This document shows positions 1-7,478 of a stretch of DNA of 57,723 bases, piece by piece; within the stretch, counting starts at the first letter, position 1; each line of letters opens with the position of its first letter. The position numbers were made by a program, and so were the translations under genes. The stretch is from the NCBI GenBank assembly GCA_018821305.1, contig JAHJMN010000023.1, forward strand, positions 1 to 57,723, given 5' to 3'. This stretch comes from Myxococcota bacterium (GTDB lineage: Bacteria > Myxococcota_A > Polyangia > HGW-17). Under the pieces are notes generated by a model. That model ran no database searches. It was not told the origin of the DNA and worked only from the letters and a program-made list of their open reading frames with translations.

Positions 1-190
1 CATCAGGAAATCAGGGGCTTTCTCCTGAAGCATTTCTTTTAAACGAGTCACTATCGTATTAATCAGGAAGCGGGATTTAGGGGTTTGTAATTACACGTTT
101 ATATTGAATGGTTACAACCTGATCCTGAACCTGTTTGCCTGATTGCCTGAGTCCCTGTTAAAATAATCAGGCAGCAGGAAAGCAGTAGCA
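1..190. repeat. Dispersed repeat R2, copy a
   Basis: No gene is seen in positions 1-523. This copy has a block at 14-87 that recurs almost perfectly at 225-298, and a Cctg-rich block at 118-163 that recurs with a few changes at 3400-3443. The stretch is full of CAGG and CCTG words (for example CATCAGG at 1, 193 and 212). The left end runs off the window, so the full length is unknown. No transposase is present; what spreads it cannot be told from the sequence. Confidence 0.7.
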
Positions 191-540
191 GCATCAGGTA
201 AGCAGGAGCAGCATCAGGGAATCTGGGGCTCTTTCCTGAAGCATTTCTTTTAAACGAGTCACTATCGTATTAATCAGGAAGCGGGATTTAGGGGTTTGAT
301 GGTTTTTTTCCTTTTTCCCCCAGAAGCGGCGCCTGCGGCGCCGCTTCTGGGGGAAAAAGGGCGGGCGTGCGTGTTTTGTCCAGGGGTTCGGATGCGGTGC
401 ATCCCTCACCCCTGGCTATTGACGATAATGTCATTTCATGACGTGCGGGTTCAGGGCCGAACGGCCCATCACCCTTCTGAGCATTGCTTCAAATTCTTGT
501 AATTACACGTTTATATTGATTGGTTACGACCTCGTCCAGC
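191..540. repeat. Dispersed repeat R2, copy b, interrupted
   Basis: The 225-298 block matches 14-87 with about two differences. In copy a it is followed directly by TAATTACACGTTTATATTGA (88-107). Here the same follow-on sequence appears only at about 500-538, so roughly 200 bases lie between two halves that are adjacent in copy a. The right end overlaps the stop codon of the minus-strand gene at 524. Confidence 0.65.
299..497. mobile_element. Hairpin-rich insertion inside R2 copy b
   Basis: This GC-rich segment splits the R2 repeat. It contains a perfect inverted repeat, arms 310-333 and 337-360 (24 bp each, 3-base loop TGC), then a nested hairpin with arms 380-387/408-415 and 390-395/399-404, then GGGCC/GGCCC around 457-467. 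There is no convincing reading frame. It looks like a REP or MITE-type palindromic unit; that class is an inference, since only one copy is in the window and no clear target duplication is visible. Confidence 0.5.
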
Positions 541-1006
541 CCATTTTCTGGATTCTGATTCCCATGATTAAAAGGCCTGAGGAACTTGAATCTGAGTTTA
601 TAAATATCAGTCCCTTTCTTTTTTGATAAATGGATAGAAAAGTTTTTATCATTTCCGTAGATGGTCCACTTTGAGGATCATAGTCGAGGGTTTCGACAGT
701 GAATCCCTTTTCTTCTGCCATTTCTACGGAAAATGAGCATGATTTGAGGCACACAATTGTCGTAATGTGATGTTTTGTCAGGATATTAAGAGTTTTCTCA
801 TTAATTTTAAAAGAACCTGCGGCGACGGAGCCGGAATAAATGATTAATTGCTCCCCCGGCGTAACTTCATATGCGGACGCATCCTTTGTTGAAACATGGT
901 CTTTATATGGCCCACTCCGCTCGGGAAGTTTTGTTGATTCTGCCCTGTCGGGTTTCGTGGTACAGGAAGTAGTTGCCATAAGGAGTAATAATAAAATTCT
1001 GCGCAT
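524..1006 (-). CDS. Lipoprotein with degenerate dual-specificity-phosphatase-like domain
   Basis: A 160-residue protein starting at the ATG preceded by AGGAG (about 8 bases away); an upstream in-frame ATG at 1060 has no such site. It begins with a basic-hydrophobic leader ending in a Cys (MRRILLLLLMATTSC), so a lipoprotein is likely although the lipobox is weak. The C-terminal half follows the secondary-structure and sequence pattern of tyrosine/dual-specificity phosphatases (GI-tVxxL, then a hydrophobic strand before the P-loop, then an RI-x-GW helix). The catalytic HCx5R signature is replaced by NSDSSSSG, so it should be inactive. The protein stops right after MGW, where this family normally continues, and the stop lies in repeat R2. 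It is probably a truncated or decayed gene product. Confidence 0.55.
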   Translation of the reverse strand: MRRILLLLLMATTSCTTKPDRAESTKLPERSGPYKDHVSTKDASAYEVTPGEQLIIYSGSVAAGSFKINEKTLNILTKHHITTIVCLKSCSFSVEMAEEKGFTVETLDYDPQSGPSTEMIKTFLSIYQKRKGLIFINSDSSSSGLLIMGIRIQKMGWTRS

Positions 1007-1082
1007 AAATCGACTCCTACTGAAAGGCTTGCAGTTTACAAAAAAATCCAAAATTTTCATATATTTCTTAAGTCGCTTTTTT

Positions 1083-1406
1083 TTATAAATCCAGAATATC
1101 TAAATTTTTTAGATTATTTTTATAGATTTTTTTAAGACCAGAAGCCAGAGCACTGTAATCATCGAACTTTTTATCAAAGTAAAAGTGCTCAAGACAATTA
1201 TTCTTCATAACCAGATGAATTCCATCTCTCATTAGAGTTATTTCTTTTATGTTATTATACCCACCGCTCAGTTGATCGTTAAATTCAAAATAAACTTCAC
1301 TATTGTCCACTTCAAGTGTCGATGATTGCCACAATAAGTATTGATCATCAGAAATCTTCAGCAAAACAATCAGGATTCCGTCTTCATTCAACTCGCTGTA
1401 ATTCAT
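1083..1406 (-). CDS. Imm10-like immunity family protein (tentative)
   Basis: A 107-residue acidic protein without signal peptide. The pattern YLLWQSS, then an acidic strand with YFEFNDQ, then SGGYNNIKEITLMRDGIHL, resembles the Imm10 family of polymorphic-toxin immunity proteins, in which a strand ending ...DQ precedes a Gly-rich turn and xVxLxRDxLxV. No toxin gene lies beside it, so it would be an orphan immunity gene. There is no clear ribosome-binding site before the ATG. The family assignment is by eye only; it may simply be an uncharacterised cytoplasmic protein. Confidence 0.45.
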   Translation of the reverse strand: MNYSELNEDGILIVLLKISDDQYLLWQSSTLEVDNSEVYFEFNDQLSGGYNNIKEITLMRDGIHLVMKNNCLEHFYFDKKFDDYSALASGLKKIYKNNLKNLDILDL

Positions 1407-1524
1407 AAGTTACTATTTTTTCTATAAATTTAACTTTGTCAATGAAGTTGTCACTCTGGTTTTTTGTTTTTTGTTTGAATCAATAGAATTACTTTAAATT
1501 AAAATAACAAGAGTATAGAAGAAA

Positions 1525-1553
1525 TTGACGGAAGGTTATTTTTCGGCTAATTT
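1525..1553 (+). promoter_or_regulatory. Sigma-70-type promoter for the DUF4143 ATPase
   Basis: TTGACG at 1525-1530 and TAATTT at 1548-1553 are separated by 17 bases. The ATG of the downstream gene is at 1585, giving a leader of about 25 bases. The -10 box is only a four-of-six match. Confidence 0.4.
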
Positions 1554-1584
1554 ATTACTCAGGTAACAGATTGGACGAAATGCT

Positions 1585-2796
1585 ATGTATATTTCTAGAA
1601 CTATTGAAGAATTTTTGCGGGTGGCAAATACTCAGTTTCCTGTTCTGGTTGTAACGGGGCCAAGGCAGACAGGAAAAACTACGTTGCTTCGTCATATAGC
1701 TGAGGAAGAACGGGCATATGTTACGCTGGATGATCCTCTTCTCCGCTCCCTTGCCTATGATGACCCGCAGTTATTTCTGCAAAGATTTCCTGCTCCGGTT
1801 TTAATTGATGAAATTCAGTATGTTCCTGAACTTCTTACACATATTAAAATAAAAGTAGACACTGAGCAAAAGGCAGGAATGTATTGGCTTACAGGTTCTC
1901 AACAGTTTCATCTGATGGAAGGAGTATCCGAATCTCTTGCTGGAAGGGCTGCAATTTTGAATCTTTCCGGGTTTTCAAGCAGAGAAATTCAAGGCAGACC
2001 TCGAGGTGAACCTTTTATTGGCGGAAATGAGATAATTGCAACAACAGACCTTAAGGAAAGTCTAAAGTTTGTCTTTGATCGAATCTGGCGTGGTTCTTAT
2101 CCAGCTATGTGGACGGAAAACTCACCGGACTGGGAGCTCTACTATAGTTCGTATCTGCAGACATACCTGCACCGTGATGTAAAAAATCTGATTAATGCAG
2201 GAGATGAAAGATCCTTCATCAGATTTTTAAGAACTTGTGCTGCAAGAACATCTCAAATGCTCAATATCAATGAACTCTGTCGCGACGCTGATATCAACCA
2301 TGCAACGGGAAAACGCTGGCTTTCGATTCTGGAAAGTGCCGGAATAATTTACCTGCTTGAGCCATACCACTCAAATATTAATAAACGGCTAATGAAAACA
2401 CCAAAACTCTTTTTTATGGATACGGGTCTGGCAGCTTATCTTTTGCACTGGTCAAGTCCAGATGTCCTTGAAAGTGGGGCAATGTCGGGGGCTTTTTTTG
2501 AAACATTTGTTGTTACAGAAATTCTCAAGAGCTGGTGGCATAACGGAAAAAGACCGCCAATCAACTGGTATCGGGATAAGGATGGCAAGGAAATAGATCT
2601 GATAATAACTAAAGGAGATGTCATTCATCCTGTAGAGATTAAAAAATCTGCCAACCCTTCAAAAGAAGATATCAGGCATTTCAGGGTATTGAACAGTCTT
2701 GGTATGAAAATTGGGGCTGGGAGCCTGATCTGCCTTGCGGATAGGAAACTTCCATTAAATGATTACGTACAGATCATCCCAACTATAATGATCTGA
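1585..2796 (+). CDS. AAA-family ATPase with C-terminal DUF4143 domain
   Basis: This 403-residue protein has a Walker A motif GPRQTGKT at residues 25-32, Walker B VLIDEIQ at 72-78, and the sensor-like LTGSQQF at 102-108 followed by SLAGRAAILNL, the standard order of the AAA_14/DUF4143 family. The C-terminal part has a helical bundle and then KEIDLII ... PVEIKKS, the D..(E)xK arrangement of a PD-(D/E)XK nuclease-like fold that ends this family. Members are common, usually solitary, in anaerobes and archaea; their role is unsettled, with links to DNA transactions and toxin-antitoxin-like elements suggested. No partner gene is obvious here. It sits between two R2 repeat copies. Family certain, function unknown. 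Confidence 0.85.
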   Translation: MYISRTIEEFLRVANTQFPVLVVTGPRQTGKTTLLRHIAEEERAYVTLDDPLLRSLAYDDPQLFLQRFPAPVLIDEIQYVPELLTHIKIKVDTEQKAGMYWLTGSQQFHLMEGVSESLAGRAAILNLSGFSSREIQGRPRGEPFIGGNEIIATTDLKESLKFVFDRIWRGSYPAMWTENSPDWELYYSSYLQTYLHRDVKNLINAGDERSFIRFLRTCAARTSQMLNINELCRDADINHATGKRWLSILESAGIIYLLEPYHSNINKRLMKTPKLFFMDTGLAAYLLHWSSPDVLESGAMSGAFFETFVVTEILKSWWHNGKRPPINWYRDKDGKEIDLIITKGDVIHPVEIKKSANPSKEDIRHFRVLNSLGMKIGAGSLICLADRKLPLNDYVQIIPTIMI

Positions 2797-2868
2797 CGGT
2801 GTTTTTTGTCCCTGACATTTTATTTAAATAAAATATTGCTATAATGTTACTTCAGAAATGGTTTTTTT

Positions 2869-3309
2869 ATGAATTTAAAAAATATGGATCAGATTACACG
2901 GGATAATTTTCTTAAAAATGAACTTTCAGAAGAGAAAGTGCTGATGATTGAAAAATTCCACCTTGAATCCAGCCCTGATCTCTACTGGGTTTCCCGGAGA
3001 GAAAATTCTCATGAACAGATATTTTTTAAACATAGTTTTATTAAAAACAGCAGCATTCTACTCATTTTATTCCGTATCAATCGATTATGCTTTGGAAAAG
3101 TGAAGTATTTTGCTGAAAATATTAATAATTTTGAACCCATGTTTTATGATTACAAATTGGGATTTCAAACTACCCAGTTGTGGAATGCGGATTTTCTGCA
3201 GCATAAAAAGAGTGGTTTGATTATAGATCTCCGGTATCTGGCAGGGATCACTGAAATTGAAAAATTCAGGGAGTTCTGCAGCTCCCTGGAAGAAAAAGAC
3301 AAAAACTAG
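2869..3309 (+). CDS. Hypothetical protein
   Basis: A 146-residue, strongly charged protein with many Lys, Glu and aromatic residues and no signal peptide or membrane segment. I do not recognise it. A central hydrophobic stretch (SSILLILFRINRLCF, about residues 61-75) is too short and charged-flanked to be a confident membrane segment. It lies 72 bases after the DUF4143 ATPase on the same strand and is AT-rich like its neighbours; no strong ribosome-binding site is visible before the ATG. A repeat (R2) starts about 85 bases after its stop. It could be cotranscribed with the ATPase. Confidence 0.5.
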   Translation: MNLKNMDQITRDNFLKNELSEEKVLMIEKFHLESSPDLYWVSRRENSHEQIFFKHSFIKNSSILLILFRINRLCFGKVKYFAENINNFEPMFYDYKLGFQTTQLWNADFLQHKKSGLIIDLRYLAGITEIEKFREFCSSLEEKDKN

Positions 3310-3394
3310 ACCGCTTGCGGAATAATAGGATCGAAATCTGGAACTTGAATTAAAAATTACGTTCTTTTTAATTATTAATTGATGTTGAATGCTT

Positions 3395-3615
3395 AACCGC
3401 TGATCCGGAACCTGTTTGCCTGACTACCTGAGTCCCTGTTAAAAAATTTCAGTTAAACAGGTAAGCAATTTGCGCAGGCGAATGCGGTAGAAGAATTCAG
3501 TAGCAGTAACAGGAAAACAGGGAGGCAATTTCGCGCAGCGGAATGCTTTAGGGGGGCTCTTTCCTGAAGATTTTCTTTAGAATAACTCACAATCGTATTA
3601 CTAAGGAAGCGGTAT
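3395..3615. repeat. Dispersed repeat R2, copy c
   Basis: This fills most of the gene-free stretch 3310-3630. 3400-3443 matches the CCTG-rich block at 118-163, and 3553-3612 matches the block at 14-87/225-298 with more divergence. Between them is a short internal duplication: GCGCAGGCGAATGC at about 3472 and GCGCAGCGGAATGC at about 3533. No coding potential is seen. The right end lies 16 bases from the stop of the next (minus-strand) gene. Confidence 0.65.
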
Positions 3616-3630
3616 AGAAGCATCATGAGT

Positions 3631-4332
3631 CTAATTCTTATCCAGGCTGAGTGAAATGTTTCTCAATGCCGAGTCTACAGAATCCAAGGCTTCAAATTTC
3701 TTGATGTATTTTTCAAGATCATTGTTATCTCTTGATTTGACTAGAAACTGATATAATTTTAATTCATAAATCCAGCCTACAAGGTTGGCATTCAGACCAG
3801 CTTTTCTCATATCTTCTTGTAAATCTTTTAGAGTTGATTTGTCTTTTAAGGTAACAAGTACCTGATTGCGGGGAAAAGTCCCATACCCGGGCACGGTAAT
3901 TACATCGCTCCGTTTACCATCATAGGTTTTGTTGTTTGATGGTTTATAATCTGCAAACATTCTCGATCTTCTACAACTACTTTTTTGTGGTTGGCGTCGA
4001 AGACGATGATACTCCCGTCGACTGCGCTGCATCCGCATTCTTCGCTCCATCATTCTTTTTCGCATATTGGCCCATTTTAATCGCTGAAGTTCTTCCACTG
4101 TATATTCTTTTGAACGATCTACGGGGATTTGTGGCTTTGACAGTTCTTCAAGGGTGTATTCCTTTGCAGTTGTAACAGTCCTGGGTTTTGAATCAGGGTG
4201 TTTTGAGACAACCTTCCGACTTTGGGATTCAGGTAAAATTGTTTTCCTGCCTGCGATGGTTTTCTTTTTTTGTGGAACAATTTCCGGGTTACAACCGAAA
4301 ACAAAAAGAATTAAAAAATATAAATATTTCAT
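3631..4332 (-). CDS. Lipoprotein with subtilase-propeptide-like C-terminal domain
   Basis: A 233-residue protein; the ATG at 4332 is chosen because GGAG lies 7 bases upstream and it opens a classical leader (MKYLYFLILFVFGC), predicting lipid anchoring at Cys14. A Lys/Pro-rich linker follows with two copies of a (K)EYT[LV]EEL motif, then a run of Arg and Met residues (RKRMMERRMRMQRSRR) that should be very basic. The last 90 residues (FPRNQVLVTLKDKSTLKDL ... VSALR-type end) follow the pattern of the inhibitory propeptide of subtilisin-like proteases (I9/fervidolysin-type): strand, helix, Gly turn, strand, helix, and V-x-S-A. No protease is encoded nearby. The propeptide assignment is an inference; the first part is unrecognised. 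Confidence 0.5.
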   Translation of the reverse strand: MKYLYFLILFVFGCNPEIVPQKKKTIAGRKTILPESQSRKVVSKHPDSKPRTVTTAKEYTLEELSKPQIPVDRSKEYTVEELQRLKWANMRKRMMERRMRMQRSRREYHRLRRQPQKSSCRRSRMFADYKPSNNKTYDGKRSDVITVPGYGTFPRNQVLVTLKDKSTLKDLQEDMRKAGLNANLVGWIYELKLYQFLVKSRDNNDLEKYIKKFEALDSVDSALRNISLSLDKN

Positions 4333-4410
4333 ATCTTTCTCCAAAAAACACATTTAACTCATATTAAAAATCTTGGATAAAAGGATCGAAAGTTGTTTTA
4401 CAAATTGTTT

Positions 4411-5166
4411 TTACAGGGCAGTTGGGCCGACCCGTATGGAGACTACTTTTCCTTCTTTGATAACGATTAAGAATCCGCAGTAATGATCTCCCACTACAAT
4501 TAAACTTTCCGAGTCTCCTGACTCGAGGTTTGACCGGTTATCTTTATCCATAACATTACCGTATGATCCAAGGACTTCTGCGGGAGTTGATCCAATTTTA
4601 ATTCCGCAACCGGTTTTACCTTTGAAAGTCTTTGTAATATAATAACTATTTAAATAATTGGGCTTCCCCTTTTTCAAATAATAGTAAAAACTGTACCCGG
4701 GATAATCCCAATCCTGAGTGGTTTCTCTACGATCATCCTCATATTTTGGTTTGGACTTTTTCGGCTTTTGGTTTTTCATTTTTTTCATGGATTCCTGGAC
4801 TGTTGGCAAATACGTAAAAACACCGAAGGTTTCTTTTTTAACATATGCACACAGTTTTTCAGGATCCATGTATTTCAACCCCTTGAAAACACATTTTTTT
4901 GGTACGTGAGCCGTTACAGGTTTCAGTTTGGTAATTTTTTCCGCTGGTACCATGGTTTTTTCTGTGCTTTTAACAATAGGCGTTTTCTTTTCTACAGGAT
5001 CCTTAGTTTTCTTTTTTGCAGGTTTCTTTGTTGTTTTTTCTGGTGGTGGAGCTTTCATTTGTGAAGGCTCATTTCGAGGTGTTTCCGAAGGGTTTTTCGC
5101 ATCTCCCTTTTTTCCACATCCCGAAATAAAAAACATTACTGCCGTAAAAATCCATAATGCCTTCAT
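4411..5166 (-). CDS. Lysine/proline-rich lipoprotein, hypothetical
   Basis: A 251-residue protein starting at the ATG at 5166 (GAGG upstream), with leader MKALWIFTAVMFFISGC giving a good lipobox. Residues about 18-90 are a Lys/Pro/Thr/Glu-rich, probably disordered tether with several KKxxxKK runs. The rest is a compact domain with four to five Cys (two near CVFKGLKYMDPEKLCAYV, others at GCGIKIG and HYCGF), ending in a G-x-KIG-S-T-x-x-EVL-x-SYG and EGKVVSIRVG pattern. That ending resembles small beta domains in which a Gly-Lys turn precedes an edge strand, but no family is claimed. A promoter-like pair lies 33 bases upstream. Confidence 0.55.
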   Translation of the reverse strand: MKALWIFTAVMFFISGCGKKGDAKNPSETPRNEPSQMKAPPPEKTTKKPAKKKTKDPVEKKTPIVKSTEKTMVPAEKITKLKPVTAHVPKKCVFKGLKYMDPEKLCAYVKKETFGVFTYLPTVQESMKKMKNQKPKKSKPKYEDDRRETTQDWDYPGYSFYYYLKKGKPNYLNSYYITKTFKGKTGCGIKIGSTPAEVLGSYGNVMDKDNRSNLESGDSESLIVVGDHYCGFLIVIKEGKVVSIRVGPTAL

Positions 5167-5198
5167 ATAACATTCCTCTTTCCAAAGTTTCAGGAAAA

Positions 5199-5227
5199 AT
5201 ACTACCCACACAATTATTTAATTGCAA
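5199..5227 (-). promoter_or_regulatory. Sigma-70-type promoter for the 4411-5166 lipoprotein gene
   Basis: On the minus strand TTGCAA (5227-5222) and TAGTAT (5204-5199) are spaced by 17 bases, 33 bases before the ATG at 5166. Confidence 0.4.
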
Positions 5228-5279
5228 CGCTTTTGCCCCAATGTTGATCGGTTAAGCCGTGTTATTTGATATTGTTAAG

Positions 5280-5304
5280 AAAAAAACATACTTTAATAAA
5301 AGTA
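5280..5304 (-). terminator. Weak AT-rich intrinsic terminator after the roadblock-like gene
   Basis: On the minus strand TACTTT and AAAGTA (loop TATT, 5304-5289) are followed by TGTTTTTTT. The stem is only 6 bp and AT-rich. It lies 18 bases past the stop at 5322. Confidence 0.35.
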
Positions 5305-5321
5305 AGAAAAAATGATCGTGT

Positions 5322-5681
5322 TCACAAACCTGCCGTTCGCAGTAATCTTGGTATTGCGAGGCTGACAACCTTTCCCATGTTTGTGCGGTTCATATTAACT
5401 AAAAAACCCTGAAGTGCGCTTCCGTAATTAATTATAACTACGGCATTGTTCTGTTCCAGTTCCAGAAGAAAATATCTCCCCAGAGCCGGAAACTGCGCTG
5501 ATTTGAGGTTTGACTCAACAAATTCATAAAAATCATTGAAGAGTTTTGTTGCTGTTGGTTGACTGTTGAATCCTGCAATTGATATTCCTTCTTTTTTATT
5601 CCAGATATCCGTTGCAACTACTGCATTTTCAAGACTTTCACGAAGTTCGGCAACAAGTGTTTCCGCTGTTCTTAAATCCAT
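5322..5681 (-). CDS. Roadblock/LC7-like protein
   Basis: A 119-residue protein with AAGGAG 8 bases before its ATG. It has the roadblock/LC7 order: N-terminal helix (LVAELRESLEN), strand AVVATDIWNKKEGISIAGF, helix with FNDFYEFVESNLK, then strands YFLLELEQNNAVVIINYG and GFLVNMNRTNMGKVVSLAIPRLL. Roadblock proteins dimerise and partner Ras-like GTPases; MglB, the GAP for MglA in Myxococcus, belongs here. It is transcribed divergently from the sigma-54 activator at 6000, and a GTPase of the MglA type is encoded 4 kb away, which supports a shared regulatory role (inference). Sequence is divergent compared with the two clearer roadblock genes at 9013 and 12003. Confidence 0.65.
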   Translation of the reverse strand: MDLRTAETLVAELRESLENAVVATDIWNKKEGISIAGFNSQPTATKLFNDFYEFVESNLKSAQFPALGRYFLLELEQNNAVVIINYGSALQGFLVNMNRTNMGKVVSLAIPRLLRTAGL

Positions 5682-5765
5682 GATGTGCTCCTTTTTTTTG
5701 TTTATAAATGGTCAACTTAATTTTTTTATAGCTCCGGATTTTTTATTGTCAACAAATATTAAGGT

Positions 5766-5922
5766 TAGTTCGTGTCCTGAAATTCAATTTTTGTCAAAAT
5801 TGAGCATGTTTACGAAAACATGCTATTCAGAACACTGCAATAATTTCAAGGTCTTCATTCTTAATGTCCTGTGTATAAATTCGTCATTAACTTGAAAATG
5901 TCGAATTACAGGACATTAACTA
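5766..5922. repeat. Dispersed repeat R1, copy 1 (157 bp)
   Basis: It fills most of the divergent intergenic region 5682-5999. Ends are imperfect inverted repeats: TAGTTCGTGTCCTGAAATTC at 5766 and, on the other strand, TAGTTAATGTCCTGTAATTC from 5922. Inside are hairpins CAATTTT/AAAATTG and GCATGTTT/AAACATGC, and a third GTCCTG near 5867. It is about 90 percent identical by eye to the copy at 57428-57584, which has the same length. No protein is encoded. A TATAAT at 5969-5974, between the repeat and the next gene, may be the -10 box for the activator gene; no good -35 box accompanies it. Confidence 0.75.
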
Positions 5923-5999
5923 CTTATTAAAAATCGTTTTTTCTTCCATTTTGTTTTTTGAAGTCTACTATAATACTTGCAGATAATCGGGAGTTTTTT

Positions 6000-7376
6000 A
6001 TGAATGATGGCGTCGTTCTGGTAATAGATGATGAGAAAACTCTTTCGGAAATGCTTGGTCGAATTCTGACTTTTCATGGCTATCGAACATTTTTTGCTTA
6101 CAGTGCGAAAGAGGGTATTGAAACAGCGAAGAAGATTCTTCCGGATATTATTTTACTTGATTTAAAGCTTCCGGATCTGGACGGTATTGAGCTTATGAAG
6201 GCTCTTATGGACCTGAATTCTTCATTTCGAATTATAATTATAACCGCCCATGCCAGCGTTAAAAGTGCTGTAAAAACAACACAATTGGGCGCTCTTGATT
6301 ATATTGAAAAGCCCTTTGAACCCGACCGTCTTCTTCTTTCCATCCGAAATGCTCTTGTAGAAAAGGCCCTGGAAGATGAAGTAAATATTTACCGGCACAA
6401 TGCAACTTCTTTAAACCGGATGTCCGGAAAATCTGCAGTTCCTTCAGAATCAATGAAAAATGTGTATGATATTGCTCAGAAAGCTGCCAATTCTGACGGA
6501 GCAATACTTATCACAGGTGAAACAGGTGCTGGAAAAGATTTTCTCGCCAACTGGATTCATTCTCACTCGATTAGAAAAAACGGACCCTATTTTTCGCTGA
6601 ACTGCAGTGCAATATCAAAGACACTGGCAGAATCCGAGCTTTTCGGTTATGAACCCGGAGCCTTTACTGGAAGTTCCGGACGAAAGCGAGGACTTTTAGA
6701 AATTGCCGCAGGAGGAACGTTGCTTCTCAACGAAATTGGAGAAATGGATCTTCAAACGCAGGCGAAGCTTTTGACTTTTCTTGATACAAAATCCTTTTTG
6801 AGGGTTGGTGGAGACAAACCAGTCAAAGTTGATACTCGAATAATTTCAGCAACAAATCTTGACCTTTTGAAAGAAGTCAAAGAGGGAAATTTCAGGCAGG
6901 ATTTATATTACAGACTTAATATTCTTCAAATCCACCTGCCTTCTTTGCGAAAAAGAAAAGAAGATATTCCAGTAATTGCAATGCAAATTATTAATAACAT
7001 TGAAATGAGCATGCCGCATAAAAAAGATATCTCAATTACTACCCAAGCAATGCATATTCTGATGCAATATCAATGGCCAGGAAACATAAGAGAACTTCGC
7101 AATGCCCTTGAAAGAGCACTCATCCTGAGCGATGACGGCATCATTAAAAGCGAGGATCTTGTATTTTTAAATCCTGCCAGTCAAACCACAAGGTTGTCAT
7201 TTAATTTGCCCGAAGAAGTTCCTCTGGATGAAATGCTGGCAAATTTTGAAAGGGATGTAATCACTAAGGCCATTGAGTCTACAAAGACGAGAAATGCCGC
7301 AGCCAAAAAGCTTGGAATTACGCGACATTCTCTAACGCATCGTATTAAGAAACTTGGAATTGAACCTGATGCGTGA
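6000..7376 (+). CDS. NtrC-type sigma-54-dependent response regulator
   Basis: A 458-residue activator. The ATG at 6000 is preceded by GGGAG (6-base gap); a TTG 42 bases earlier is in frame but has no site. Receiver domain 1-120: acidic pocket DD (10-11), phosphoacceptor D54, T82, K104. AAA+ domain 145-375: Walker A GETGAGKD at 173-180, GAFTGS loop at 220-225, Walker B-like LLLNEIGEM at 241-249, and FRQDLYYRLN. Fis-type helix-turn-helix at about 430-455 (NAAAKKLGITRHSLTHRIKK). Such proteins open sigma-54 promoters when phosphorylated. Two odd points: Asn replaces the first Walker B Asp, and the loop ends GS rather than GA. The gene stops inside a 17-bp palindrome (7370-7386), and a sigma-54 promoter starts the next operon, so it most likely controls that operon. 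The cognate kinase may be the hybrid kinase at 14363. Confidence 0.9.
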   Translation: MNDGVVLVIDDEKTLSEMLGRILTFHGYRTFFAYSAKEGIETAKKILPDIILLDLKLPDLDGIELMKALMDLNSSFRIIIITAHASVKSAVKTTQLGALDYIEKPFEPDRLLLSIRNALVEKALEDEVNIYRHNATSLNRMSGKSAVPSESMKNVYDIAQKAANSDGAILITGETGAGKDFLANWIHSHSIRKNGPYFSLNCSAISKTLAESELFGYEPGAFTGSSGRKRGLLEIAAGGTLLLNEIGEMDLQTQAKLLTFLDTKSFLRVGGDKPVKVDTRIISATNLDLLKEVKEGNFRQDLYYRLNILQIHLPSLRKRKEDIPVIAMQIINNIEMSMPHKKDISITTQAMHILMQYQWPGNIRELRNALERALILSDDGIIKSEDLVFLNPASQTTRLSFNLPEEVPLDEMLANFERDVITKAIESTKTRNAAAKKLGITRHSLTHRIKKLGIEPDA

Positions 7377-7386
7377 TTTTCACGCA
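7370..7386. promoter_or_regulatory. Palindromic activator site, distal
   Basis: TGCGTGATTTTCACGCA is a 17-bp palindrome (7+3+7) whose exact reverse complement occurs again at 7479-7495. It overlaps the stop codon of the NtrC-type activator and is centred about 207 bp before the predicted start of the next operon, a usual place for a sigma-54 enhancer. Confidence 0.6.
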
Positions 7387-7478
7387 GGATGATTAAAAAT
7401 CACTCAACGACTAAAAGAATAGTGAGAACAAGGGGTTAAAGATTTCATTTTTATATCATGTTAGAAAACTGATTTTTT

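Noticed and set aside
310-360. The 24-bp palindrome as a rho-independent terminator of the 524 gene
   Set aside because: It lies over 160 bases past the stop, is followed on the minus strand by the T-run only after a GC-poor break, and is better explained as part of the inserted unit.
5766-5922. R1 as an integron attC site or CRISPR-like repeat
   Set aside because: The ends do not fit the GTTRRRY/RYYYAAC core, there is no integrase, and the copies are dispersed without unique spacers of fixed length.
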